Shown: piece after piece, positions 18,843 through 27,503 of the stretch | Numbering within the stretch: position 1 is the first letter of the stretch | Layout of the letters: each line of letters begins with the position of its first letter | Source of the DNA: an uncultured Geobacteraceae bacterium | Lineage (GTDB): Bacteria > Desulfobacterota > Desulfuromonadia > Geobacterales > Pseudopelobacteraceae | DNA length: 64,000 bases | Assembly (NCBI GenBank): GCA_903939115.1 | Contig: CAJAFV010000036.1 | Span: 1-64,000, forward strand | Direction: 5' to 3' | Translations under genes and position numbers: made by a program | Notes under the pieces: model-generated | What the model was told of the DNA's origin: nothing | Databases searched by the model: none | Seen by the model: the letters and a program-made list of their open reading frames with translations, nothing else

Positions 18843-20918
18843 TTATGAAATATAGCCGATACGGACGGCACCCCAATGTTTACCCTGAATTATAATCGGT
18901 GTGGACATATCGTTCATAACCTCTCCGGTATCCCGTAGATATGTCTGGAGCAGGAATGGTTCCATGTTTGTGGCGCATTGAATCCCTGTTTTGTCATTAA
19001 AAATACGCTTGGTTCTGTTGCTGTTTTTGTCAATGCTGACATCGCTTGTTAATGACTGGCTATAGCGGCGGTTGTGTGAGGGACAATAGCCGGAGCGGTC
19101 AATACAGACGGCGTAGAACATTTTCTTGTCCCGCGCCAAAACATCTTCCTGTATTGGTGCAATGATCTCATCAAACAGTTGGTCGAATTGCGAGGTGTAT
19201 TTCTGCGGTATGGTATTCGGAATCGCTTCGTAGTCAGTACTGAAAAGTGCTTCCGAAGTCAGTCGGCGGGAGCTGATGGCCTGTTCCAGGGCACTGACGG
19301 TTCTCTCCTTTAATTCGGTTGCATAACTTTTTATTGTATCATGATAGTTCCCGACCTTGAATTTCCCCACAGTATTGTAAATTATTTCTGCCGTCGTGCT
19401 CAGTACGCCAAATGTGGCGATTGATTTATCCATCTCCATCTGAATATGATTGGACGTGTCTGATACCAGATGGATTTTGGTGGCGATGTCGGATGTCGTA
19501 GCGCTCTGCTCTTCAGTCGCAATAGCGATCGAATTAATCAGGTCGGCTGTCTCGGACGCATAGGTCATGATGGTGGCAATCTGTTCGCTCGCGCGAACGG
19601 CATTGATTATACCATGGTCGACGCGCCCCTTTTCCTCTTCAATCGACTGCATCACCTTTTGAATATCTCCCTGGATAGCTTGTATAATTATGCCTATCTG
19701 CTGAGCTGATGATGCGGTTTTACTGGAGAGGCTTTTTACTTCATCGGCGACGACGGCAAAACCCCGTCCGGCTTCACCTGCGCGGGCGGCTTCGATGGCG
19801 GCGTTAAGCGCGAGGAGTTTGGTCTGGTCGGCAACATCCTCAATCATGTCGACGATCTCACCAATCTGGTGTGATGAGCTATGCAAACGGCTCATCACCC
19901 CGAGAGTCTTTTCAACGCCGGCCCTGATCTGATCGATGCTCTCTACGGTTTCAGCAACAACTCTCTGTCCTTCACGAGACGAATCGTCAACCTGTTTTGA
20001 GTGCGTAGATGCTGTTGCCGTATTCATGGCGACATCACTCAGCACAGCCGACATCTCTTCCGAAGCAACTGCTACGGATGCCGCGAGATCTTTTTGTTCA
20101 TTAATCGCTACCGCCAGATGCTCGATGCTTACTGCTGTGCGACAGGAGGTCATGGCAACCTGCCCCGCATGACCATAGAGGTCGGTTATTATCCCCCTGA
20201 GTTTTGCTACCAGAGAGTTAACGCTCGCTGTTAATATACCGATTTCGTCGTCCGACTTAACCTGAAGCGTTACGGTAAGGTCCCCTTCTCCTTTAGAGAG
20301 CATCATGATTTGGTCGGACACTTCGACGATCTGTTTTATGATCGTCACCCTGAAAAAGAGATACATTCCGCCCACAATCAGGATAAAGCAGCTTCCCCCC
20401 AGAATGCAGAGCATTGTCGCGATACGAAGCAGAATTTCGTATCCATTCGCCATCGAGCTGGTAAGTTTAATCGCACCGGTAAAGCCTGCTTCGGTATGAC
20501 ACGATTTACACCGCGGTTCGTTGGCTAATGGAATGATGCTGATAAGCGTATGACCGCTACCCGTTCCCTGCTCTATCTGAATCGTTTTCCCTGATTTAAA
20601 TGACTCGAGAACCTGAGGATCAGCTGCACCGCTGGTGCCGGTGATCTTGCCACCCTGGTTGAAAACATTCAGGTCGATCACTCCCTTGTCTTTCTTCAAC
20701 TGCTCAACAAAGTCGTTTATCAGTTCAGGCTCACCCTTCATCATTAACTGTTGAACGGCCTGCTTGATTATTACGGCAGAGCCCTTTGCAGCGTCTGTCT
20801 GCAAATGCATTGTCGAAGCTCGTACCATCAAGAGCGCCGATATTCCCAGAATGCTGAACCCAACAAATAGTGTCGTTCCGATAATAAGGAACACTTTCAG
20901 TGCCAGTTTGAATTTCAT
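18843..20918 (-). CDS. methyl-accepting chemotaxis protein with periplasmic c-type haem motif and extra C-terminal domain
   Basis: I take ATG 20918, with 'gggagg' five bases upstream, giving 691 residues; GTG 20924 would overlap the ribosome binding site. TM1 is about 9-32. The periplasmic domain has the haem c attachment motif 'CKSCH' at 137-141, as in the haem-binding PAS-type receptors known from Geobacter. TM2 is about 163-188, HAMP follows, then a signalling domain with '[18 protein letters not shown]'. Unusually, about 150 residues follow the signalling domain, a PAS/Cache-like module with 'MEPFLLQTYLRDTGEVMND' and 'GKHWGAVRIGY'. It probably senses redox or a small haem ligand. Confidence 0.93.
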   Translation of the reverse strand: MKFKLALKVFLIIGTTLFVGFSILGISALLMVRASTMHLQTDAAKGSAVIIKQAVQQLMMKGEPELINDFVEQLKKDKGVIDLNVFNQGGKITGTSGAADPQVLESFKSGKTIQIEQGTGSGHTLISIIPLANEPRCKSCHTEAGFTGAIKLTSSMANGYEILLRIATMLCILGGSCFILIVGGMYLFFRVTIIKQIVEVSDQIMMLSKGEGDLTVTLQVKSDDEIGILTASVNSLVAKLRGIITDLYGHAGQVAMTSCRTAVSIEHLAVAINEQKDLAASVAVASEEMSAVLSDVAMNTATASTHSKQVDDSSREGQRVVAETVESIDQIRAGVEKTLGVMSRLHSSSHQIGEIVDMIEDVADQTKLLALNAAIEAARAGEAGRGFAVVADEVKSLSSKTASSAQQIGIIIQAIQGDIQKVMQSIEEEKGRVDHGIINAVRASEQIATIMTYASETADLINSIAIATEEQSATTSDIATKIHLVSDTSNHIQMEMDKSIATFGVLSTTAEIIYNTVGKFKVGNYHDTIKSYATELKERTVSALEQAISSRRLTSEALFSTDYEAIPNTIPQKYTSQFDQLFDEIIAPIQEDVLARDKKMFYAVCIDRSGYCPSHNRRYSQSLTSDVSIDKNSNRTKRIFNDKTGIQCATNMEPFLLQTYLRDTGEVMNDMSTPIIIQGKHWGAVRIGYIS

Positions 20919-21374
20919 AGCCACCTCCCATTTATCTCAAGATTCATGTCATAGATTAATCTCAAGATCCATTTCAGCATTCATCTCAGCATTCATTTCG
21001 TCAGCGGTGTTGTAATTAGCGGCACGGAAGAAACAGATACCTGTGTAACACAAGACAAAAAAAATATCCGGATTTTATGATCTTTCATGTGGATACAGAA
21101 CAACGGGTCGGAGCCGTTCAGTGGTTGCACGGTTAACTCATAGTATTTACGAAAAAACCGAGTTATTTACGTTATATAACTGGTAAAGAACAGGTGATTT
21201 CGCAAAGAGTAATTTATTAAGTATTTTAACTGTATGATATTACTCGGTATTTATTATGGCAAGAATATTGCTTATAAATGTTAGTCGGTTATTATCAGCA
21301 GTCAGGATGTCTAGTTCCTCTAAAATAAAAGAGGAGTGGTATTCCCTTAAACGATTAATAATTGAATAAAGCTA
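20919..21374. other. intergenic region between divergent haem receptor gene and the riboswitch
   Basis: These 456 bases contain the 5' region of the haem receptor (minus strand) with short tandem repeats at 20935-20996, then AT-rich sequence leading to the riboswitch on the plus strand. Promoters for both directions are expected here, but I cannot name -35/-10 boxes with confidence. No gene was recognised. Confidence 0.5.
20935..20996. repeat. four short imperfect repeats upstream of the haem receptor gene
   Basis: Units 'tctcaagattcat' (20935), 'tctcaagatccat' (20960), 'ttcagcattcat' (20973) and 'ctcagcattcat' (20985) recur with spacing in multiples of about 12.5 bases. On the minus strand they lie just upstream of the receptor start and read as a short frame with a repeated Met-Asn-Ala-Glu unit. 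They could be a regulator-binding array or simple slippage. Confidence 0.5.
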
Positions 21375-21455
21375 CAAGCGAAAAGGCAAAATCCGGGGGA
21401 CCGGATGACGCAAAGCCACCTGCCCAGAGAGGGAAGAGGGGTTTCCGATGTGTTT
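21375..21455 (+). ncRNA. GEMM-I cyclic di-GMP riboswitch aptamer
   Basis: The diagnostic parts are in order: 'aaaggcaaa' (21382-21390), a perfect hairpin 'atccgg-ggga-ccggat' with a GNRA loop (21391-21406), the invariant 'gacgcaaagcc' (21407-21417), a second stem-loop, and the closing 'gtttccgatg'. The loop and receptor pair matches the GEMM-I c-di-GMP-binding fold. In my hand alignment the base equivalent to G20 of the Vibrio aptamer is G, favouring c-di-GMP over the cGAMP-selective variant. It precedes a terminator and a PilZ gene. Edges are approximate. Confidence 0.88.
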
Positions 21456-21487
21456 AGCAGATACTTGAGATCTTCAGTATCAATGAC

Positions 21488-21521
21488 ACCTGCCCTTTGC
21501 AAAGAAGTGCAGGTTTTTTTG
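21488..21521 (+). terminator. intrinsic terminator, expression platform of the riboswitch
   Basis: A stem of 'acctgc' (21488-21493) and 'gcaggt' (21509-21514) is followed at once by a run of T. It lies about 30 bases behind the aptamer and 74 bases ahead of the PilZ start. The 3' arm could also pair with the second 'acctgc' inside the aptamer (21418-21423), giving a possible antiterminator. Confidence 0.75.
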
Positions 21522-21594
21522 TGTTGCGGCACAGTAAAATCCGAGATGTGTAACGTCACTATCCGCGTAAGAAACTATAAAAACGAGGTGCCGA

Positions 21595-21948
21595 TTGATT
21601 GAAAACCGAAAATACCATCGCATCAATTTGACTGCAGATGCAAAAGTCTACCACCAAGGGAGTCATTATGAAGGAATTCTCGGTTCAATTTCACTTGGCG
21701 GAGCATCAATAAACTTCAACGATAGTGCGATGATTCCACAGGGAGATCTATGTTATATTTCCTTTGACTTATGTGATATACCTTTGAAATTTAAAGCAAA
21801 GATAGTCAACTCGTCTCTGTACCGGGTAGGGGTTGAATTTGACGATATGAGTTATGAACATGCTAACATGCTTGCTGAATTATTAATGAAATTGACCTTT
21901 ATTCCAGAATCACAACAATTCGATAATTTATTATTTGTTGTTACATAA
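21595..21948 (+). CDS. PilZ-domain c-di-GMP receptor protein, riboswitch-controlled
   Basis: This 117-residue protein is a stand-alone PilZ domain. The c-di-GMP contact motif RxxxR is 'RKYHR' at residues 5-9, and the second motif appears as 'GSISLGGASI', where the usual Asp/Asn-x-Ser-x-x-Gly begins with Gly or Ser, a small deviation. The start is TTG 21595 behind 'cgagg'. The gene is preceded by a c-di-GMP riboswitch and terminator, so its level and its activity both answer to the same messenger. Its target is not indicated by neighbours. Confidence 0.85.
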   Translation: MIENRKYHRINLTADAKVYHQGSHYEGILGSISLGGASINFNDSAMIPQGDLCYISFDLCDIPLKFKAKIVNSSLYRVGVEFDDMSYEHANMLAELLMKLTFIPESQQFDNLLFVVT

Positions 21949-22162
21949 CCGTTGCTGGCTGATCATCGAAGTCAGCTTCCCGCTTAAATTCTATGAATTC
22001 GTCATTTAGCTGATGAAGCACTGTTGCCGCTTCATCCATTCTGGCGTTCTTGGCATGATCTTCTATTGCAGCGGCACTCCTTTGCATTCGCTTTGCTGGC
22101 GGCATGGGACAGGGCATGGGGGTCAGGCTTGCCAAGTTGCTTAAACAGCCAGCTCCATACAA
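21941..22162 (-). pseudogene. possible HPt-domain remnant
   Basis: The minus-strand frame ends in 'RSAAAIEDHAKNARMDEAAT' followed by 'VLHQLNDEFIEF', a pattern typical for the last two helices of HPt domains at the end of hybrid kinases. The phosphorylatable His motif is absent in this frame. The adjacent frame just upstream reads 'HALSHAASKANA', which recalls the His helix, so a frameshift inside an old HPt domain is conceivable. It begins with TTG and has no visible ribosome binding site. Treat as a relic, with low certainty. Confidence 0.3.
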
Positions 22163-22230
22163 AAAAATGCCGTCACCCCGAGGGCCCAGAGAAAAACGGA
22201 GGTATTAGTTAATTGACGGAGACATACCCC

Positions 22231-22920
22231 CTATGCTGCTTCTTCCTTTTCCAGGATCTCCTGCTCGGATGCGACAAGACGGACAAATGTAGGAGCAGTA
22301 GTGAATTTGCAGGTTGCGTCCTCTATTTTCAGTCCGAGGAGTTCGAGTCCCAGGTTCAGTTCTGCAACGATCTGTTCCAGATATTTATCCATCTCTTCCT
22401 CCTCTTGCATGGGAAGCGACGCTACGATGAGGGTAGAGCTCTTAAACAGCTGCTGATTGACTACAAATGAAAACTGTTCATGATAACGGACAAAATTGTC
22501 ATATACCCGCTGCCACCCGGTCAAATCCATGACGTAACCGAGGTTGAGTGACAGGCGGCAGGAATTCAGGCCCCCCTTGGTATCCGGGTAAAATATCTCT
22601 AACTTGTACGGCTGATTGAGCAAGCCGTAGTGCGGCAATTGGATAATTGTCTGAGCTCTCGAAGCAAAGTCGAACCGGTCACGGACGGTTTTTTCGGGGA
22701 AAAAGAGTACAACCTTGTCATTATGCAGTGCAATGGAGTTCTTCGGGATATTGATGCGGATCAGCCCTTTGTAGAGGATCAAGACGCAGAGGATCATAAA
22801 AAACAGAGCTGGCCACCACTGATCATGAGAAAGCGTATAAATAACGCCGAACATAAGCGGTATCAGCAATAAATAAAATAGTACCCTCCCTAAAACCCAT
22901 ATCATTCTCTGAATCCACAT
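22231..22920 (-). CDS. hypothetical protein with two N-terminal membrane helices
   Basis: I do not recognise this 229-residue protein. Two hydrophobic segments at about 8-28 and 35-52 form a membrane hairpin. The rest is cytoplasmic-like with beta-rich sequence (about 55-140) and an acidic C-terminal helix 'MQEEEEMDKYLEQIVAELNL'. The later part, with 'NQQLF...' and 'LGLELLGLKIEDAT', faintly recalls SPFH/band-7 proteins, but I would not name it on that. It lies upstream of no obvious operon partner; the divergent side is free and the next minus-strand gene is a hybrid kinase 113 bases away. Confidence 0.75.
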   Translation of the reverse strand: MWIQRMIWVLGRVLFYLLLIPLMFGVIYTLSHDQWWPALFFMILCVLILYKGLIRINIPKNSIALHNDKVVLFFPEKTVRDRFDFASRAQTIIQLPHYGLLNQPYKLEIFYPDTKGGLNSCRLSLNLGYVMDLTGWQRVYDNFVRYHEQFSFVVNQQLFKSSTLIVASLPMQEEEEMDKYLEQIVAELNLGLELLGLKIEDATCKFTTAPTFVRLVASEQEILEKEEAA

Positions 22921-23032
22921 CGGTTGCCTCCAATTATAAAAAGCTACATATCTTTGCTGCGCTTGTAGACCATTTTTCTATGGCGTGAGGGAGTTATACC
23001 ACGTTGCAAGCATTTGAGTGCACATTGGCATA

Positions 23033-25873
23033 TCACATCCACTTCTCCAGAATTACCGCCAGTTCATCCTTCTTCACCGGTTTTGCCAGATAATCATTCA
23101 TGCCGGTTTCAAGGCAATGTTCCCGATCACCCTGCATGGCGTTGGCTGTCATAGCTATGATCGGTACCTTGTGATTGAGGACTTGTGAGCCCGGGTCACG
23201 AATCACTGCGGTGGCGGCGAAACCGTCCATCACAGGCATCATGCAATCCATAAGGACAATATCGTAGTCGATCATCTCCAGTGCACGGACAGCCTCATGG
23301 CCATCAGCGACGACATCAGCCTTGTAGCCAAGTTTGCCAAGGATGTGTTGCGCGACCTTCTGGTTGATAATGTTATCTTCCGCCAGCAGGATGCGTTTGC
23401 CGCGATTGACAACTTCTGCAACGGTGTGTCGGGTGATGATTGCAGCAGGGGTCTCTGTGCCAGGTGGGGCTGTGGCAGGGGGCACTGTACCAGGGGGGAC
23501 TGTACCAGGGGGGACTGTACCATTCTCCCTGTCAAGCGCAAGGGCAATGCAGCTATAGAGCTGTGACTGCCTGACCGGTTTTGGCAGATAACCGACAAAG
23601 CCGATCTTCTCCATTGCAGCAGCTTCACCACGCTGTGCCAGCGATGTCACCATAATCATCAATGTTGATTTCAGCAGTGGGTCTGCCTTGATCTTGCGAC
23701 CGAGTTCGCTGCCGTCCATACCGGGCATTTCCTGGTCCAGCAGAGCGACGCGGAAAGGGATGTTTTCTGCTACTGCCTTACGGAGATGCTGCAACGCGCT
23801 CGCGCCATCAACAGCAACCTCGGAGCTGCACCCCCAATGGTTCAGCAGGGCGGCCATAAGCTTCCTGTTGGTCGCGTTATCGTCAACCACCAGAATTCTG
23901 ACCCCTTTTATGTCGGCACGCAGCAGGGCCTGACTGTTCTGCATCACTGTAAGCGTCTGCTTTTCAAACTTTGCAGTAAACCAGAAGGTGGAGCCGACGC
24001 CTTCCTCGCTTTCAATACCTATTTCGCCGCCCATAAGTCCTGCCAACTGCTTGCAAATAGCCAGACCTAGGCCGGTGCCGCCATACTTTCTCGTGGTAGA
24101 ACCATCCGCCTGTGTGAACGGTTCAAATACTGCGGCAAGCCGGGATTGAGGAATGCCTATGCCGGTATCGCGCACAGAAAATCGGATTATGGCCTCTTCA
24201 CCCAGTTCGGATTCAAGATCCGCCCGGATTGTGACTTCACCCTTTTTCGTAAATTTTATGGCATTGCCGGCCAGATTGGTGATGATCTGGCGCAGTCGCC
24301 CCGGATCCCCTTTCAGATATTCCGGAACAGCAGGATCAATATGGCAGATCAGTTCCAGGCCGGCATCCTCAGCCCGGAAAGTCAACAGCTCGACAGTATC
24401 CTCCAGGGCTGTGCGCAGATCAAAATCCAGAATTTCCATATCCAGTCTGCCCGCTTCAATCTTGGAGAAATCCAGAATGTCGTTGATGAGGCCGAGCAGG
24501 TTCTCGCCGCTTCTATTGACAATCTCGGCATAGCTTCGCTGCTCTTCAGTCAGATCGGTTTCCAATAACAGACCGGTCATGCCGATAACGCCGTTCATCG
24601 GTGTGCGGATTTCGTGACTCATGGTGGCCAGAAACTGACTCTTGGCCAAGGTAGCGGCTTCGGCTTTCTCTTTGGCGATATTGAGCTGTTCAAGGACCCT
24701 TTTCTTTTCGGTAATGTTTTCTTTTACGGCAAGATAGTGGGTGATAGTTCCCGACTCATCTCGAAGTGATGAGATTACGGCATGTTCCCAGAACTGCCGA
24801 CCATGTTTTCCTTGATTATGGAACTCTCCCTCCCAGATGTCTCCGCTGGAGAGTGTTGCCCACATTCTTTTAAAGGTCTCAGGCGGCGTCTGTCCTGAGT
24901 TGAGGATGCGTGGATTCTGGCCGATCGCCTCTTCTGCTGTATAACCGGTCAGCTCAGAAAATCTGGGATTGACAAATTCAATGGTGCCGTTTAAGTCGGT
25001 AATGACTATAGAAACGGGGCTCTGGGTAACAGCCCGGGACAGTTTGTGCAGTTCCGTTTCGAGGTGTTTGAGGTCGGTAATGTCCCTGTCTACCCCACGA
25101 TAACCGGCCAGGAGTCCGTTATCATCAATTATCGGCACACCATTAGTGAGGAGCAGTCGCCGTCGACCATCCTTGGCAATATTCCAGTTTTCAAGGTTTT
25201 TAATCGGCAATTTGAGTCGGCAGACTTCAACGAACTTCGCACCAAGCCTCTCCGCTTCTTCTGGCGGCATCATGTCAAAAGGAGTCTTTCCGATGATTTC
25301 GTCCGGCGTATAGCCGAGACATCCCTCCACATGCGGCGAGCAGTAGACATACCGTCCCTCGGCATTTATCTCCCAGACCCAGTCAGCCATATTCTCAAGA
25401 ATAGCGTTTAGCACTCTGTTGGAATTTTCAGCATCTTTGCGAGACAGCTCAAGTTTGGTCATTAATCCTTTTCGTTCTGAAATATCAGTAAACGTGACCA
25501 CAGCACCAACGTCTTCGCCGTTATCTATAAGGGGGCGCGATGAGTACTCAACCGGAATGAGTGTGCCGTTCTTGCTCCAGAGCAGTTCATCGTCAATCCG
25601 GCATGAGGTTCCTGCGAGCTTGGCGCGATGCATTGGACAGTTTTCCCGTGGATACGGTGTGCCGTCAGCGTAACTGTGATGGATGAGTTCATGTATATCT
25701 CTACCGAGACACTCTTCTCGCTGAAAGCCGAGGAGAGTGAGCGCGGATTCGTTGATATACGTGCAGCGACCGTCCCTGTCGACACCATAGATGCCCTGGT
25801 CGGTGGTCTCCAGGATAAGTCTGGACATTGATTCACTTGCCCATAATGCTTCTGACTCAAAAGGCTTACTCAT
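23033..25873 (-). CDS. hybrid sensor histidine kinase, PAS x3 - HisKA - HATPase - receiver x2
   Basis: This 946-residue kinase has three PAS domains at about 15-138, 150-270 and 278-393, the first with 'ENCPMHRA'. The phosphorylated His is His420 in '[13 protein letters not shown]'. The ATP-binding domain (about 535-645) shows '[10 protein letters not shown]', 'DTGIGIP' and 'GTGLGLAI'. Two receivers follow at about 665-785 ('[11 protein letters not shown]') and 830-945 ('[11 protein letters not shown]'), split by a linker of tandem 'GTVPP' units. No membrane helix is seen, so it is probably a cytoplasmic sensor. No HPt domain is fused, so a separate HPt protein would be needed for onward transfer. 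Confidence 0.94.
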   Translation of the reverse strand: MSKPFESEALWASESMSRLILETTDQGIYGVDRDGRCTYINESALTLLGFQREECLGRDIHELIHHSYADGTPYPRENCPMHRAKLAGTSCRIDDELLWSKNGTLIPVEYSSRPLIDNGEDVGAVVTFTDISERKGLMTKLELSRKDAENSNRVLNAILENMADWVWEINAEGRYVYCSPHVEGCLGYTPDEIIGKTPFDMMPPEEAERLGAKFVEVCRLKLPIKNLENWNIAKDGRRRLLLTNGVPIIDDNGLLAGYRGVDRDITDLKHLETELHKLSRAVTQSPVSIVITDLNGTIEFVNPRFSELTGYTAEEAIGQNPRILNSGQTPPETFKRMWATLSSGDIWEGEFHNQGKHGRQFWEHAVISSLRDESGTITHYLAVKENITEKKRVLEQLNIAKEKAEAATLAKSQFLATMSHEIRTPMNGVIGMTGLLLETDLTEEQRSYAEIVNRSGENLLGLINDILDFSKIEAGRLDMEILDFDLRTALEDTVELLTFRAEDAGLELICHIDPAVPEYLKGDPGRLRQIITNLAGNAIKFTKKGEVTIRADLESELGEEAIIRFSVRDTGIGIPQSRLAAVFEPFTQADGSTTRKYGGTGLGLAICKQLAGLMGGEIGIESEEGVGSTFWFTAKFEKQTLTVMQNSQALLRADIKGVRILVVDDNATNRKLMAALLNHWGCSSEVAVDGASALQHLRKAVAENIPFRVALLDQEMPGMDGSELGRKIKADPLLKSTLMIMVTSLAQRGEAAAMEKIGFVGYLPKPVRQSQLYSCIALALDRENGTVPPGTVPPGTVPPATAPPGTETPAAIITRHTVAEVVNRGKRILLAEDNIINQKVAQHILGKLGYKADVVADGHEAVRALEMIDYDIVLMDCMMPVMDGFAATAVIRDPGSQVLNHKVPIIAMTANAMQGDREHCLETGMNDYLAKPVKKDELAVILEKWM
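23451..23527 (-). repeat. tandem short repeat coding the GTVPP linker
   Basis: Inside the hybrid kinase gene, near-identical 15-base units encode consecutive 'PPGTV' type pentapeptides between the two receivers. Such in-frame repeats change copy number by slippage without breaking the frame, so linker length may vary between strains. Confidence 0.75.
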
Positions 25874-26003
25874 TATTCACAATCCTTTCGTTAGATATCT
25901 GTACCCGGATGTGCTGTAACTATAACGAATAAAAAACATATTCGTTCCAGCATACAGAATTACACGTTTATATACCAGGCACGACTTATTGCGCAACCAT
26001 GAT

Positions 26004-26017
26004 TGACAAAATTGTCA
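26004..26017. promoter_or_regulatory. inverted repeat TGACAA-AA-TTGTCA, candidate operator
   Basis: A perfect six-base inverted repeat with a two-base centre lies 92 bases upstream of the Lys-rich small gene at 26109 and 131 bases from the divergent hybrid kinase start at 25873. It has the shape of a dimeric regulator site; no regulator can be named. Confidence 0.35.
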
Positions 26018-26108
26018 GTAGCAGTTGGGAATTCTCAAAAATGTGGTATAGTAACGCCCGGAAGCATGATACTTGAGCTGTTTCATAAACGACTGACAAG
26101 GAGGAATT

Positions 26109-26216
26109 ATGAGCAAAGGTGAGGACAGCAAAAAAACTGAAAAGAAAGCACCGGCAAAAACCCCGAAGGAAAAGAAAGCGGATAAGAAGATTAAAAAAGC
26201 GGATAAAAAGAAATAA
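26109..26216 (+). CDS. 35-residue Lys-rich basic protein
   Basis: An excellent ribosome binding site ('aaggagg') precedes ATG 26109. The 35-residue product is almost only Lys, Ala, Glu, Asp, Pro and Thr, with 16 lysines, including repeated 'KKADKK' units. Its composition resembles histone-H1-like basic tails and other disordered nucleic-acid-binding peptides. It is too short for a fold. The strong translation start is the main evidence that it is a real gene; function unknown. Confidence 0.6.
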   Translation: MSKGEDSKKTEKKAPAKTPKEKKADKKIKKADKKK

Positions 26217-26250
26217 GTATTGACTGTAGTAAAGGCGGTGGTAACCGGTT

Positions 26251-26439
26251 ATGACAGATAAAACTTCAAAAAAAGAGTGTATTCAGCCTGAGATTCATAG
26301 TGGCCACATGTGTGAACTGGAAAGTCAGCAAGAGTGGGATACCATTCGTCAGATTACAGACAAGCTGGGCGTTAAATGTGAAAACTGTGGCGCTGAAGCA
26401 AATTTTTCCAGAAACGTCTGTATGCCGACCGACTTATGA
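26251..26439 (+). CDS. small CxxC protein, hypothetical
   Basis: This 62-residue protein contains 'HMCEL' and 'VKCENCGAEANFSRNVC', four cysteines that could hold one zinc ion. I know similar short proteins of this 'HMCELxS' type from Geobacter-like genomes but no role has been set. It follows the Lys-rich gene by 34 bases on the same strand, so they may be co-transcribed. The reading frame is short, but the cysteine pattern and conserved look support it. Confidence 0.6.
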   Translation: MTDKTSKKECIQPEIHSGHMCELESQQEWDTIRQITDKLGVKCENCGAEANFSRNVCMPTDL

Positions 26440-26531
26440 AATTGAGCAGTTGGCGGCTGTCGTTGAGCGGAACGGTATGACGAAGTAGCGGACATCATGC
26501 ACTGCCTGCAGCGTGGAGAGAACCAGCCATA

Positions 26532-27428
26532 ATGGAGAACTTTATACTTATTGGCGTTTTCGTCATGCTGGGGATAGTGCTGCGGCGAATCAAAGCCTTT
26601 CCTAAGGATTCAGCCCAGGTTTTCAACATGTTTGCGCTCTACGTCTCGCTACCGGCGCTGATTCTTCTCAAGGCGCCACATATCGCCTTTACCCCCGATA
26701 TCTTTGTCACGGCCCTCGTTCCATGGGGGCTGCTTGTCTTATCAGTTGTTCTGGTACTGCTCGGCGGACGCCTGTGGTGCTGGCCGCGCTCCATAATCGG
26801 CGTGTTGCTGCTGGTCGTCCCGTTAGGCAATACCTCCTTCCTGGGAGTGCCGGTTATTCAGGCGTACTTCGGTTCAGCTGGTCTGAATCATCTCATCGTC
26901 TATGATCAGGCCGGCACTATTTTGATTTTTGCCACGTACGGATCGGTTATCCTTTCCCTCCACGGACGAGGCAGCAGCCTTAACCTTCCAACAGTGGCCC
27001 GCAAGATGCTGCTCTTTCCCCCGACTATTGCGCTGGCTGTCGGTCTCATTCTCAGCCCGTGGCTTACCTCGGAAAGAGTTGTTCCTACATTGCAGAGCAT
27101 CGCGGCCACTCTCGTCCCGATGGTGATGACCGCCATCGGCTTTCAGCTTCAACTAAAACTGCCACGCAGGTTTATAGCTCCACTCGGCTTCGGCCTGGTA
27201 ATAAAGCTTATTGTTGCCCCTCTGGTGGTTCTGTGGGGCTGCCGACTGCTTGGGCTCTCCGGCCTGTCTGTGGATGTATCAATCATGGAAGCCGGTATGC
27301 CTCCTATGGTAACTGCTGCTGCGATGGCTGCTATTGCAGGTATGGAAGCGGAGTTGGCCGTAGCTCTGGTCGGGGTTGGCATTGTCCTCTCTTTTGGCAC
27401 GCTGCCACTCCTGTACATGATGATATAG
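26532..27428 (+). CDS. AEC-family transporter (auxin efflux carrier / malate permease type)
   Basis: This 298-residue integral membrane protein has about ten hydrophobic helices arranged in two halves of five, typical for the AEC family. The 'PLGNTSFLGVPVI' segment matches the conserved broken-helix motif and the C-terminal half has 'EAGMPPMVTAAAMAA', the second family signature. Family members export or exchange organic anions such as malate. The substrate here is unknown. It is followed after 75 bases by a flavoredoxin-like gene. Confidence 0.88.
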   Translation: MENFILIGVFVMLGIVLRRIKAFPKDSAQVFNMFALYVSLPALILLKAPHIAFTPDIFVTALVPWGLLVLSVVLVLLGGRLWCWPRSIIGVLLLVVPLGNTSFLGVPVIQAYFGSAGLNHLIVYDQAGTILIFATYGSVILSLHGRGSSLNLPTVARKMLLFPPTIALAVGLILSPWLTSERVVPTLQSIAATLVPMVMTAIGFQLQLKLPRRFIAPLGFGLVIKLIVAPLVVLWGCRLLGLSGLSVDVSIMEAGMPPMVTAAAMAAIAGMEAELAVALVGVGIVLSFGTLPLLYMMI

Positions 27429-27503
27429 CGTAACTGTTTTGCAGAAGGATGGAATAATGATAGAACTGCTACGAAACGCGGAAAATTACAGAAGGGGGAT
27501 AAC

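Noticed and set aside
21375..21455. cGAMP-selective (GEMM-Ib) riboswitch, as known from Geobacter
   Set aside because: The key base equivalent to position 20 appears to be G, not A, in my alignment, so c-di-GMP is the better ligand. The alignment was done by eye.
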